Shown here: in pieces, positions 11,960-22,700 of the stretch
Numbering within the stretch: position 1 is the stretch's first letter
How the letters are laid out: every line of letters begins with the position of its first letter
Source: Pollenia angustigena
Lineage: Eukaryota > Arthropoda > Insecta > Diptera > Polleniidae
Assembly: GCA_930367215.1 (NCBI GenBank)
Contig: OV884057.1
Location: 206,573,621-206,637,620, forward strand
Length of the DNA stretch: 64,000 nt
Reading direction: 5' to 3'
Notes under the pieces: generated by a model
The model's database searches: none
Seen by the model: only the letters and a program-made list of their open reading frames with translations
What the model was told of the DNA's origin: nothing
Position numbers and translations under genes: made by a program

Positions 11960-12320
11960 AGACAGTGGATCTATTGTAAATTATATACCGATCTTCACGA
12001 AATTTAGTTGTATGATTTCTAGGCATATAAATTGAGTTTGTGCAAAATTTAACGATAAAAGGTGCATTCCGCCACCAATTTACGTTAGTTTTTGTTACAG
12101 AAATATCGATTTTTCGGGAGGTTGTTTCATATTTTAGTCCATAACGCTTTTCCTACTGAACCAAAAGTGCTAAATTTCAATCCAAACTGCTTAAAAGAAC
12201 TTGAGTGAACTTGCCACCAAAATTTTCTTAATCGATATAACAATGTTCATCCGTCCGGTTAGCTGTCCATGTTAACCTTATTCGCAAAGTACATGTCGCA
12301 ATTTTTGAGATAATCGGGTG
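11960..12320 (-). repeat. Decayed helentron-like fragment
   Basis: Pieces such as CCGATCTTCACGAAATTTAG, AATCCAAACTGCTTA and GTCCGGTTAGCTGTCCATGT match parts of the helentron-like families at 61.7 kb and 41.1 kb. The order is partly scrambled. Confidence 0.5.
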
Positions 12321-12519
12321 TGTTCTAAAATCCGAATTCACTCGAAAGTGGATTAATTTAGCATTTTTTGTGTTCTGCAATTCACCACCACATGTTTTTA
12401 TTCGTTTTCAATTAGGGTAGTAAGGGGTTAGTGAAAGTAAAACAAATCGACTTTTATTCTTATATTTGAGAACATTTTAAGCAAAAACAGAATTTTGCGA
12501 ATATCGCGAATTTTTGCAA

Positions 12520-12845
12520 ATTTCCACTGATTTCGCAATTTTTACAGAATTTTTGCCATTCCTTGTAGTGTTAGGGACTTTTAATCAACTTTAAAGCTTA
12601 TTCCAAATATATTAAATATTTTCGCGCATTTTCGCTATTTTTAAAATTTTTTGTTTTTCCAACATTTTGTTTTTTAACCGATACATTTTTGGGTTTGCTT
12701 CCAACTTTGCAATTTTTCGTGATTTTCTGCTAATTTAGCAATTTTTATCAAATTTTTGACATTCCTTATAATTTTAGGGACTTTTAATCAATTTTATGGT
12801 TTGTTTGAAATATTAAAATTTATCGCTATTTTTGCAAATTTTTTG
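12520..12845. repeat. Tandem repeat, two units of about 190 bp
   Basis: Both units contain CGCAATTTTTACAGAATTTTTGCCATTCC-like sequence (only partly identical), then AGGGACTTTTAATCAA, then a TTTCGC-rich tail (about 12535-12640 and 12735-12840). Identity was judged by eye and is well below 90 percent. Confidence 0.5.
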
Positions 12846-14392
12846 CAATTTTCGCATATCTTTGTTGCGTTTTTCGGCAATCGTCGCCATTATTAAGATA
12901 GCCCCACCGTAGTCACCTATTTTACAGGGCACTATCAAAGAAAACATCATCAATTTTTTTTCCTGCACAAGAACTTCGAATACACAACAACATGCGGATT
13001 TCAGAACACCAATTTCTGAATTATGCGGATTCCAAAAACACACCTGGTAGTAATGAAATGTTGTTTTTAATGTCATAAGAGGTGGAAAGAACCGGTCAAT
13101 AATTTCATATAGCCCCCATAAAAACTTATTTCTGGAGAAGAGTCCTTGTGCCCATAGGCAATCTATTATCACCTTACCAAATGTTTTTGTAATCGATCCA
13201 TATTTTACCATATCTCTTATACAAATACCACTTCTGTAAATAGCTTTTGATGTCATAATAATCTTATGAATGTCGGTTTTGGCAATAATTTCTATAAAAG
13301 GTTGTATGTCGTGTCAAAATTTCGTCTTGTTAGGCCGATATTGGTTCTTTGTCACTTGCTACAATCACTTCAAGACGAAAATAAATCTCATAAAGGTGTC
13401 TATGTCGGTATATTATTTGGCGCTAATATGTTTTATATAAAACTTAAATTCATTATATAATTTTATTTTGACGGGTCTCTGATTGTCCAATGACCCCAAA
13501 CTGGTACACTCTCAAAAATGTATCTATTTATATAGATACGCCATGCTTGCAATTCGTAATTCGTAACACAGGCTCATATAATTTACCTATTTACTTAAGA
13601 AAAATGTATTTTGTAATATCTTGAATCCTAAATCTCATTGCTAAAAAGAGAACACAGGAAAATTGTTTACATAAATAAGTGTTTTCGTCATTAAAAACTT
13701 ATTTAATTTTGTTAATTTTTTCAATTTTATTCAATAATTTTTATTTTAAAGCTTTTTATTTGCCGCTGTTTGTTCTTACAAAATTTTTGTAAGAACAAAT
13801 ATTTATTTGCCTAAAAACAAGGAAAATATTTGACGTTAAATGGTCACATTAGGAGCATTTTTGTTTGCTAGCAAATAATTTTGTTTGCCCAAAATCAGCT
13901 GTTTTTCTGTTTGCCTCTCAAAAATATTTTGTGGTCAGATTAGGGCAAACAAATATTTGATATTTTTTGACAAATGTTTGCCATATGTGACCGTACCTTA
14001 AGAATTTCATAAACCGCATTATTTGAATGGGAGCCTCCCTAAGAAATGGTAACAAAACATTAATTGAGGTCGGTCATACATTATAGCACAAGGGGCTCGC
14101 CCTGGGCATTTATGGGACTTTTTCGTCAATATATTTCTAGTCTGCATTGAACATTTTGTATGAGAGCACCTTAAGGAATGGAGATAGCGGAAATAAATGA
14201 TTGAGATGAAAAAATAAGTGGGGTTGGTCATACATTTGACCCATCTATCTAGAGGCATCCTAGACACTGCAGGTGCCAAATTTAAGAATTTTAATATAGA
14301 ATAATAGAAGCCTAGATGCATTTTCCAATTTTTTTATGAATTTTTAACAAACAAAAATTTCGAAATTTTGATAAAAAAATAATTTTTTTTTA

Positions 14393-14420
14393 CAAAAAAA
14401 AAAAAAAAAAAAAAAAAAAA
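14393..14420. repeat. Poly(A) run
   Basis: An uninterrupted stretch of about 29 A residues. No LINE-like sequence is recognisable next to it, so it is reported only as a simple repeat. Confidence 0.7.
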
Positions 14421-14681
14421 TATGTTTCTAAAACGACTGCGCATTTAAGAAAAAAGTTTAACCTTTCTTAAAGGAAATTGCGGAATTTTGAGTTTTTTTC
14501 AATAAGTTACGCGAACATATGTTGTGCAACCTCCTCCATTTTCGAAAAAACGGTGTATCTCGAAAACCAGAGTTAACCTAATAAAAAGGCTAGCACCACT
14601 GGATTCAGCGTACCCGAATTAGGTTAAAACAACAAGTGCCCAGCTTGTCTAAAAAAAGTGCCAACTTCTATCACAGTGTTA

Positions 14682-16563
14682 TTATCTGCTTAGCTTGTCC
14701 TGTATGTTTGCTACTGAGAATTTCTTCCCAAACTTTTTTACTTCACGAGAAAGTGGACAACAAATTCAAATTTTAACTGCAGGGGTAAGTTAACAAAATG
14801 TTTTTGTCTGAATACATAAAAGAGCTTAAGTGTTTAAAAAAGTAAAAAGTTCTCGGAAAAGCAAGAATGGATTATAATTTAATTTCGAAAAGTCTACGGA
14901 ATTCTCCAAGAAAAACCCTTGTGAAAAAGAACCTGCTAAAGGTCTGGTGGTCTAACGACTGAGTTGCAAGCTATGCTTTTGCTAACCACCTCTGTAGCAG
15001 GAAAATATAAATGAAAAGTGCCTCCTGCAAAAATTGAAACCGATATTGACTCAATAATATTTAACTGACATTTTCAATTCATAAATAGCATTTCAAGAGA
15101 GTCCAGCGCTTTATATTGAGACAAAAGCACAAATGTGGAAAAGATTTACGTGTGTCCCAAAACACATCAGACCGAATACATAGTACCCTTTCCACTATTG
15201 TGTTGTGAGTATAAAAATCATATTTTCCTTTATGTAGCGTGCACAATGATTCGACTATCATTTAAATTTTCAACTTGCTTTTTTAAAGTTCTTCCCTCTT
15301 ATTTAGGTAAATAGTTTTTTTACTTGTAATTAATTTTTTTTTTTAAATTTTAAAACTATTTTTTTTTCAATGCAGACTTTGAAATTTTTTTTTGTTTTAT
15401 GTCCCACTCGTTTGAAGTTGGTTTGTTAGCGGTGGTGTTGTGTTTTTGTAAAACTTTTTGAACGATAAAATTGCCTTAAAAACTAAAAATATATTTTATT
15501 GTTCTACAAATATCAAAACAAAATGTATTCTCGACGTATAGAAATTTGCATGTATAAAAAAAATAAAATAAAAAAAAAAAAAAATTGTTTCGACTTCACC
15601 TTCAGCTACGAAACAGATATTTTCCACATCAACTGCATGGAACAACCCTTAAAATATTTTATCGAATAAAGCAAATATTTTCGAATACAAACAAAAAAAA
15701 ATTACAAATGGAGGTACATGGGTTAAAATGGTATAAAATATAGAAAAATTAGTCCTAACAATACAGTAATTTTCTAACAGTCGGAATTTTCAAAATTATT
15801 CGAATGCTTTTAATTCCGGCTATCCTGGCAATTTAATGCGGGGCTTACCTCAAATTTATTTTAAGTTAAAATTTAGAAAATAAAGGACAAATGTTTTGCA
15901 TCTTTCATATATTTAGACCGAATTTATTGAGCCGAATTTTCAATTCATAAATAGCAGTTCGTGCACTAAATAAAGAGTTACATGAGCACCTGCCACAAGG
16001 CCTATTCTTATAGTGGAGCTTGGCCACTGGGTGACAAACAATGTGTTTACCTAACACCCCTGTATGTGAGCAAAACTAAAACACAAAATGAGCAACTTTG
16101 AGTTAATAATCTGGCAAATTAAACACTGGGCCCTCACTTAGGAGCTGGAGTTTCTAACCTCCGCTGCCTTATGAATAGGCAGCCACATTTGTTGAACAGC
16201 AACAGCCCCTAGAGATAGTCCACCATCACTCGCTCCTAGAGAAAGATCATCCCATTAATCCCTTTTACAACCAATACGTGATCCCCGATAGTATCTCTTT
16301 GTTAATAAAGTACCTTTCTGTTGCCTTTAGTTGTAAGTTCATGAGTTGAATTAGGCACCCCCATCAGACGGAGAACAACTTGTATGAAAAGCAGAATTCT
16401 ATCAGAAAACTAAAGCTTCCGCAAAGACAATCATCCTGAGAGACAGTTTGACTAACGGAGTTCTCAATAGCAGTCAGTTTGGTGTCGAGTGACTGGGGAA
16501 TACTGACTGCCGTAGTACCAGATACGAAGGATCTCTGGTTAGCATTCGTAAAAGAGAAAACAC
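14682..16563. other. Intergenic, no gene seen
   Basis: About 1.9 kb. A phrase TTTTCAATTCATAAATAGCA occurs twice (about 15073 and 15940), suggesting an old repeat. The stretch 16130-16400 is less AT-rich but carries no convincing frame. Confidence 0.4.
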
Positions 16564-16566
16564 TAA

Positions 16567-16828
16567 GGCCCAAATTTACAGTCATTAGTTAGCTAATAAC
16601 AGCAGTTTAACATATCTAATATTATTTCCAGCTCTTTCTTAACCATTAGTTAAACCCTTTATGTTATTGGTAAACTACTTTTATTATTTATTATTTCAAT
16701 AGAGTTACCATTTTTTGGTCTGATTAAAATTTTTACTTAACCAATTATTTTAAATATTATACTTTAGTTAAGCATTTAGTTATCATTTTAGTTTACTAAA
16801 AATTAACTAACGACTGTGAATTTGAGCC
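16567..16828. mobile_element. Harbinger-like MITE, 262 bp
   Basis: The inverted repeats are GGCCCAAATTTACAGTCATT on the left and, reversed, GGCTCAAATTCACAGTCGTT on the right. They are flanked by TAA on both sides (16564-16566 and 16829-16831). A TWA 3-bp duplication with a GG-start repeat fits PIF/Harbinger. The arms continue as ATTAGTTAGC / GTTAGTTAAT. Non-coding. Confidence 0.75.
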
Positions 16829-16831
16829 TAA

Positions 16832-17417
16832 GACTTTACAAGGCTTATCATTATGGTTCTTTGCCAGATTCTAGGCTGACAATACCTGATTATCCCCAAA
16901 AAATGTAACACAAAAAAGTGAAATATCTTTGCGATGATCCTTAAGCCCCCAAGGGGAGACAACAGCTCGGAATCATTGGTCTCGACTTCTATAAAAATAA
17001 AGTTTACTTTAACGTATCAAAAAACGTAAATTAAATTCAGGGATCCTTAATGATCAGTTTAAGTTAAAAATCTTTTGAGTGATGGAAGAAAAGTTTTTAA
17101 AAATGGAAGCGTGATAATATACGCAAATTTAACTTTAGAAACGAATCCCAATCAGATCAAATTTGTGTCAGATTCAATGTAGACTGAATATGCATACGCC
17201 CAGCCCAGCTGTTTGTTTTTTATATGAGAACTTAGTTTCTCTAGCTGTCAAAGTTCTATATGAAAAAATTGACGGCTAGAATAACTCTCTCGAATGCATA
17301 TGTCGTATGAATGCGCCTTGCGTGAGATCGAAGTATTCTAAAAACTAAATATTAAACAAACTAAAAAGCATTGAAACCTGCATGTTTCCAATTAACTCTA
17401 TTTCCTAAACAATTAGA
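16832..17417. other. Intergenic, no gene seen
   Basis: AT-rich sequence without reading frames or clear repeats. Confidence 0.35.
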
Positions 17418-19047
17418 CGGTGTTACATATGAGCACTTTTTTAATACTCTAAAAGCGACCTAGTGTAGGTTATATACCTTATTGAGTGGATCATAAATGA
17501 ATTTCAAAAAGTTCGGAAACAGCCTCACATTTCGGAGTTATTCCGAACAAACCATTTTCGGGTAGGTTCGAGTACTTATGAACACGTAACTCAGTTGATT
17601 TAAATCCGATTTTTATTTTAGAAATGGGGTCTTAATTTGGGGGCATGTCGTAAAAGTGAGCATATTAAAAGATATGTATACTTAGTTTTAGAAGAACGTT
17701 TTTCAGACGTAAAAAAAAATTTGGGGTGAGGATCCGGGATGGCATAAGTGGTGCCCAGAATTTAAAGTCGGATTAAAAATGAAGCCACTGTCAAGCCATG
17801 AACAACGATATGCGATTTGATGGGATCAGACTTTAAATGGCAGCGCTACATATAAAAAAACCAAAAGGGCTGTATTTGGGGGCGTGGCAGAAAAAAATAT
17901 TTCCTGTCTTAGAAACTTCATTGACATATCTTTCATTCTACGGGGGGTGACTGGCACAATTTTTATACCCTCCACCACAATTAGTTGTGAAGAGGGTATA
18001 TTAAGTTTGTCATTCCGTGTGAAACTTTTTTTAGCCATGTCCGTCTGTCTGTCCGTCTGTCCGTCTGTTGAAAACACGCTTACTTTCGAACAACTCAAAA
18101 GAATAGAACAAACTTGGTGCCAAATTGCTTGTAGTAATCCTAAGCAGTTTGGGATTGAAATCCAGCAAATCGGTTCAGTAGGACCAGAGCTATGAATCAA
18201 AATGTGCAACCACCACCTAAAAAAATTGATAATTTTGTTACAAAAAGTAACATAAATGCTGGAACAAGGCACCGAATGAGATCAGATTTTGCAAAAATTT
18301 GTTTTATTGGACTGGAAATCACGCTGTTAAATTTCGTGAAGATCCATCTATAATTTACCCTAAGCCCCATATAAACCCTACTCCCGGAAAACAGTTTAGT
18401 ACACCTAAAACCATATTTAATAACAAAGGTCACAGTTTAAGATAATAATAATAAATATACATCATACAGATATTACTCCTTAAACATTCGAACTGCCGGT
18501 GGAGGGTATCAAAGATTCGGCACAGCCGAACATAGCACTCTAACTTGTTTTTTTTGTAAAAGCTTAATTTTTCACTTTTGAAAAACCTTAATAACTTTTT
18601 AATTTTTTACTCGATTTTATTTAGTGATAGCTGGTTTGACTCAAAACTAAATTAGCTTTAATTAAATATATACAAAAGGGTATGTTTCTAAACAAAATAA
18701 TTTAAAAAAATGCCACCAAAGTTGAAAAACCTAGAAAAAATAAAATTAAAATCAGATATAATTAAGAATATCACTTCAAAAATTGTATGCACATACCAAA
18801 GAGTGTACATATTCAGAAAGGCACATTTCTCTTCTTTCTGAAACCGTTCAAAAAATAAAAATCCGATATAAATCGACTGAGTCACGTGTTCATAAGTACT
18901 CGAACGTACCCGAAAATGTTTTTTTCGGAATAACTCCGAAATTTTAAGGTGTTTCCGATCTTTTTAAAATTGATTTATGATCTACTCAATAAGCTATATA
19001 TAACCTGCACTAGGTAATTTTTCAAGTATATTTTCACTGTAGCACCG
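17418..19047. mobile_element. Long inverted-repeat element, about 1.63 kb
   Basis: Arms of about 200 bp face each other (17418-17630 and 18840-19047). The ends are CGGTGTTACA and, reversed, CGGTGCTACA. Shared blocks include ACCTAGTG.AGGTTATATA, CGGAGTTATTCCGAA, CATTTTCGGGTA and GTTCGAGTACTTATGAACAC. The middle holds a helentron-like copy (17961-18556), inserted later. No target duplication was resolved and no transposase is present. Confidence 0.7.
17961..18556 (+). mobile_element. Helentron-associated element, family 1
   Basis: It begins TATACCCTCCACCACAATTA, forming a hairpin with the following GAAGAGGGTATA. A GTCCGTCTGTCTGTCCGTCT tract lies at about 18040-18068, and GGTGGAGGGTATC comes near the end. 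The 3' hairpin TTCGGCACAGCCGAA is followed by CATAGCACTCTAACTTGTTT. The hairpin a few bases before a CTAA and the T-run fits a helentron 3' end. The usual TATATATATTCTGGGTCC core is deleted here compared with 47.5 kb. Overlapping frames at 17826-18433 are not genes. Confidence 0.8.
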
Positions 19048-19913
19048 TGTTATTTAACTATCGTAGAAAAAGTCTTTTTTTGATATTTTTCAATAATTTT
19101 CTGGTTTTAGAATTTTTGTAATTCATTTTGCAAGAAAAAACTCAAAAACCTAAACCGGTTTAATAACCAAAGTTGGCGTAAAGTTTTTTAATACTTCTAC
19201 AGCCAACATTTTACAAAATTCCGATTCACTTTTCTACCCAGAAAAAATTCTCGCCGATTTTTTTTTTCAATTAAAAATTAATCAAAAATAAAATAGATTT
19301 TAATAAAAAATTAAATCAAGTGAATTAACCGTTTTCTTTTATCAACAAAATTAATTAATTAGATGTATATCACAATTTTTGTAATTGAAATCAACTTTTA
19401 TATTTCTCTGTGTACTGTGTACTTTACACTATCTACCAATATTATGAAGAACTCGATTTCGATAAAATTTTTTTGAAAAGCGATTTAATTTAATTTATTT
19501 TCTCTTCTCGGAAAAATAAAAATTTTTTTCCGCTTTCTGGAAGACTACAAAAACTTTTCACTTTCCGGGAAATCAGGAAGTTTCTGGAGTGAAATTCTTT
19601 TTTATAAAATATGTAGAAAATACTACACTTGATTATTAAGAGCAATTTCAGTTATTCTCTTTTCTATCCACGGTGCATCGTTTAAACATTAATAGAAATA
19701 AAGTTTGTGTTTTTTTATTGCCTTGGAAATGTTTTGTTTATATTTTTTTTTATTTATTTATTTTACATTGATGTAAAGAGTTTTTTTTAAGCCCGACAAA
19801 AGACAGAAGTATTTTTACTAACAGCCTGTTCATCGATTTCGAACGTTAACGTTCGAATAGAAAATTATATTTAAAACAAAAAAAAAAAAATTCGAAAATT
19901 TGTTTAGGTTCTT
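19048..19913. other. Intergenic with a 20-bp perfect palindrome
   Basis: AT-rich. TTCGAACGTTAACGTTCGAA at 19838-19857 is a perfect 20-bp palindrome. A possible 176-bp TA-flanked MITE is listed separately at 19237-19412. No gene is seen. Confidence 0.5.
19237..19412. mobile_element. Possible 176-bp TA-flanked MITE
   Basis: The left end is CCCAGAAAAAATTC and the right end, reversed, is CACAGAGAAATATA, with TA on both sides. It resembles the CACAGAAA element at 22257-22516. The inverted repeat is short and imperfect, so support is modest. Confidence 0.4.
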
Positions 19914-19919
19914 AAGTGT

Positions 19920-20262
19920 AATGGCCATTTTCTCAATGTATCGACAAACTGTCTGTTACTTAATGTCAACATAAATTTATTGGACCGATAAACTATCCGT
20001 TATAGATTTTGGGTTTCTCAATATACCGACAAAAAACAAAGTTTTCAGCTGGCAACGCCACTCAAAATACATGTAAAAGTTGGGAGTCAGCTGATTGAAT
20101 TTATCTGTACGGTAAATAAAAGGAAAATAAATATAATGCAGATGAGTGCCGGTTAGGTTTGCGATAAAATCGAAGGAAATGAGACATTGAGAAAACCAAA
20201 TATATTTAATTTGCAGTTTTTCGTTTGGAAACAAGATAATCGCCTAATGAGAAAATGGCCAT
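19920..20262. mobile_element. 343-bp MITE with ATGGCCATTTTCTCA ends
   Basis: The inverted ends ATGGCCATTTTCTCAATG and, reversed, ATGGCCATTTTCTCATTA are flanked by AAGTGT on both sides (19914-19919 and 20263-20268). The interior repeats phrases such as CTCAATATACCGACAAA. The 6-bp direct repeat is unusual and may be part of a longer decayed duplication. Confidence 0.65.
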
Positions 20263-20394
20263 AAGTGTTCTTAATGAAGCAGCAATTTTTTTTCGCAACC
20301 ACACACATTTTTTATTAAGAAAACGTTTGCAATTTCTGCTAACAGCAATTTAAAATATTAAAATTTGAGTCGACGTCTACTTCAGCAACAATTT

Positions 20395-21042
20395 CACAAC
20401 AAATAATAGGCCAAATGGCCGCCACGACCTCGGCGGGACACCTCCATCTGATGGTCTAAATTTTCGATGAGGTTGAGGCATAATTGAGGTTCTATACCGT
20501 TAATGTGCCGAATTATCTAATTTTTTAGCTCTTGAATTGTTGCTGGCTTATCGAAGTACACCTTTTCAAATAACCCCAAAAAAAGAAGACCAACGGTGTC
20601 AAATTACATGATCTTGGGCCAATTGACATCGCCACCACGTGAGATAACACGTCCGTTGAATTTGTCTCGCAAGCTGTGTGGCAAGTGGCACCTTCCTTTT
20701 GAAACCAAATATAGTCGACATCCATATCTTCCAATTCGGGCCATAAAAAGTTCGTTATCATCTCATCGGCCTCATTTTGGTAAAAATACGTCCCGATGAT
20801 GCCGGCAGCCCATAAACCGCACCAAATAGTCACTCTTTGTGGTTGCATTGGTTTTTTGACAATCACTCTTGGATTATCATTCGCCAAAATGCGGCAATTC
20901 TGCATATTGACGAATCCACTGAGGTTAAAATGTGCCTCATCACTGAATCACGAAGTGCACGATATGCATTTTGATTTGAACGCCCATTTTCATAATAAGC
21001 CTGAATAACTTTAACGCGTTGCTCGATTGTGTATTTTTCCAT
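20395..21042 (-). pseudogene. Mariner DD41D-type transposase, second subfamily
   Basis: Reading leftward, MEKYTIEQRVKVIQAYYENG starts at 21042. The frame breaks at the junction to FSDEAHFNLSGFVNMQNC, then gives VTIWCGLWAAGIIGTYFYQ, WFQKEGATCHTA and GPRSCNLTPLVFFFWGYLK. A shifted tail (VYFDKPATIQELKN) runs to about 20395. As in the mariners at 8.97 and 32.36 kb, the region between the first helix-turn-helix and the first catalytic aspartate is gone. The second catalytic aspartate is glutamate (QKEG) and the third is valine (TPLV), so the enzyme is dead. It is clearly diverged from the other two copies. No inverted repeats were resolved. Confidence 0.8.
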
Positions 21043-21376
21043 GGTTCAAATTGAGTTGGTCTGAAATTGAGGAATGTCAAATGAAATGCAGAAAAAAATT
21101 TGACGTTTAGGTGTGGTTCACATTCAACATCGGCCCTTAAATTTAACCACCCTTTATATTCTTTTAGGGCGCATTTAAGAATCTACCGTGTTAATTGATT
21201 CAAATTCTGAGCTATTTAGTGAATCTCGTAGCTGTGTGGTAAAGTCTTCTCTAACATTGGTGTTATAAGATGTTAAATTTTTACAAAACGTTTTAAAAAA
21301 TAATAATAAATACGTCATAAATTTCTGGGAAAAATTTGCATACGGTTTCTGGAAAATGTGCATGGTTGTGAAAAAA

Positions 21377-21641
21377 TTGTTGCTTTATTGTGAACACAAG
21401 CAAAAATGTTGTTGCCATTGTGAACGTAGCTAAAATCTTTAAAAAAAAAATAACACAAAAAATAAAATTTTAATTAAAAAAACTTTTCGAAAAGTCAATA
21501 AAAAAAATTAATATTTCAAAATGATTGCGGGCATAAAGGCAAAACAGCTGTTCTAGACGAAGTGCATACTTGATTTACAATTTTGGGCCAGTTATTTAAG
21601 CATGCTACAAATTTTACAAACAATGTTGGCCTCTAATGCGT
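21377..21641. repeat. Direct duplication, copy A
   Basis: The stretch TTGTTGCTTTATTGTGAACA through CAATGTTGGCC is repeated at 22159-22700. Shared landmarks are AAAAATGTTG.TGCCATTGTG, GATTGCGGGCATAAAGGC and GACGAAGTGCATACTTGAT. The two copies flank a MITE (21648-22155). Copy B has its own insertion. Confidence 0.7.
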
Positions 21642-21647
21642 CAATTG

Positions 21648-22155
21648 AAGCACAGCCGCTAATAACGTTTTAAGTTACAAAATAATTTTTTTCAGGAGAG
21701 CAAAAAAACGTTTTTAACAGGCAAGATTATTAATTTTTTTTTTTTTTTTTAGATTATAAAACATAATGATAATAAAAATTTTTATGCAAAATATCAACAA
21801 ATTTAAAACTTAAATTACATGCAAATTAACAGTTTATAACTTTTTTTTAGTGGAGAAACGTTTCATATCCACAATCACGATGTCATTTAAAGAGTTCTTC
21901 CACACAAAGCATCATGACTGGTGGCTTTTAAAACGTTATTCCACGTTTAAAACCATTTACTTTGCATCATTTTTAAGTAACTTACAACGTTATTCCACCA
22001 GCTGACTCTTTGTATGTCGTTTTTAAAGGCTTTAAGGTGCATAATTTTGGGTGATTTGAGGTTTAAACAGTGTACGAGAGTAATGTTAACGGTTATCTGC
22101 TAAAAAACTTTTTTTGCAAAAAGTGGCTTTTACAACGTTATTCGCGGCTGTGCTT
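21648..22155. mobile_element. MITE with AACGTT-rich arms, copy 2
   Basis: The ends are AAGCACAGCCGCTAATAACG and, reversed, AAGCACAGCCGCGAATAACG, flanked by CAATTG on both sides (21642-21647 and 22156-22161). It matches the copy at 4240-4656 in inverted orientation: ACAACGTTATTCGCGGC, GGTTATC.GCTAAAAAAC and AAAACGTTATTCCAC. No coding capacity. Confidence 0.7.
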
Positions 22156-22158
22156 CAA

Positions 22159-22700
22159 TTGTTGCTTTATTGTGAACACAAGCAAAAATGTTGCTGCCAT
22201 TGTGAACGTAACTAAAATCTGTGAAGAAACTAACACAAAAAATTAAATTTGAATTACACAGAAACAATAGTAAATCGACTTTAATTAAACAATTCGTTCA
22301 GACAATTGTTTACTAAATTTGCCCCTGCAAATTAATTGATCATATCATTCAACGGATTTGTATTTTCGAGTCAGGCGACACGAAATATGTCAATTAATAA
22401 AAAATTAAATGCATAATTGTGTTTTGATTAAAAAAATTAATTCCAGCAAACAAAAAATTAATGTACACCAATTAATTATTTCAATTGAACAGTTTGTAGC
22501 AAAATTTTTTTCTGTGTAAGAAACTTTTTTTTTCGAAAACTCAATACATGAAATTAACATTTGAAAATAATTGCGGGCATAAAGGCATTACGGCTGTTCT
22601 AGACGAAGTGCATACTTGATATACAATTTTGGGCCATATATTTAAGCTTGCCGAAAATAAAACAAACAATGTTGGCCGCCAAGGCGTCAATTCTTGCCAG
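22159..22700. repeat. Direct duplication, copy B, interrupted
   Basis: It matches copy A at 21377-21641 on both sides of a 260-bp insertion at 22257-22516. It runs on into the decayed mariner that follows. Confidence 0.7.
22257..22516. mobile_element. 260-bp TA-flanked MITE with CACAGAAA ends
   Basis: The ends CACAGAAACA and, reversed, CACAGAAAAA are flanked by TA on both sides (22255-22256 and 22517-22518). Copy A of the surrounding duplication gives the empty site (TTAATTAAAAAAAC), confirming insertion at TA. The interior is full of TTAATTAA-type phrases. It is probably mobilised by a Tc1/mariner-like transposase. Confidence 0.75.

Larger units (their letters stand above)
11461..13997. mobile_element. 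TTAA-flanked foldback element, about 2.5 kb
   Basis: The arms begin GGTACGGTCACATATGGCAA on both sides, preceded by TTAA at 11457-11460 and followed by TTAA at 13998-14001. Both arms hold repeated TTTGCC / GGTCACA motifs over about 250 bp, so the ends fold back on themselves. TTAA is the piggyBac target, but the ends lack the usual CCC start and there is one unpaired A at the left edge, so the class is uncertain. Inside are a decayed minus-strand helentron-like segment (about 11960-12320) and a two-copy tandem repeat (about 12520-12840). The 147-residue frame at 12813-13256 lies in this non-coding interior. Confidence 0.65.
11223..14679. mobile_element. 3.46-kb inverted-repeat element, TA flanked
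   Basis: The ends read ACACTGTGCTAG (11223) and, reversed, ACACTGTGATAG (14679), with TA outside both (11221-11222 and 14680-14681). Further in, the arms share CGAAAATGGAGGAGG (about 11270 and 14530) and CGCGTAACT. This gives terminal arms of at least 100 bp with gaps. A TA target fits Tc1/mariner-type mobilisation. No transposase is seen. Most of the interior is a separate TTAA-flanked element (11461-13997). Confidence 0.6.

Noticed and set aside
12813..13256. 147-codon minus-strand frame
   Set aside because: It lies inside the TTAA-flanked foldback, has no recognisable motif, and overlaps simple TTTGCAATTTT repeats. Treated as chance.
14930..15010. tRNA-like phrase (GGTCTGGTGGTCTAACGACTG)
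   Set aside because: It cannot be folded into a full cloverleaf; no T-arm GGTTCRA consensus at the right distance.
17826..18433. Frames of 78-148 codons on both strands
   Set aside because: They overlay a helentron-associated element; the GTCTGTCC tract and hairpins explain the open frames.
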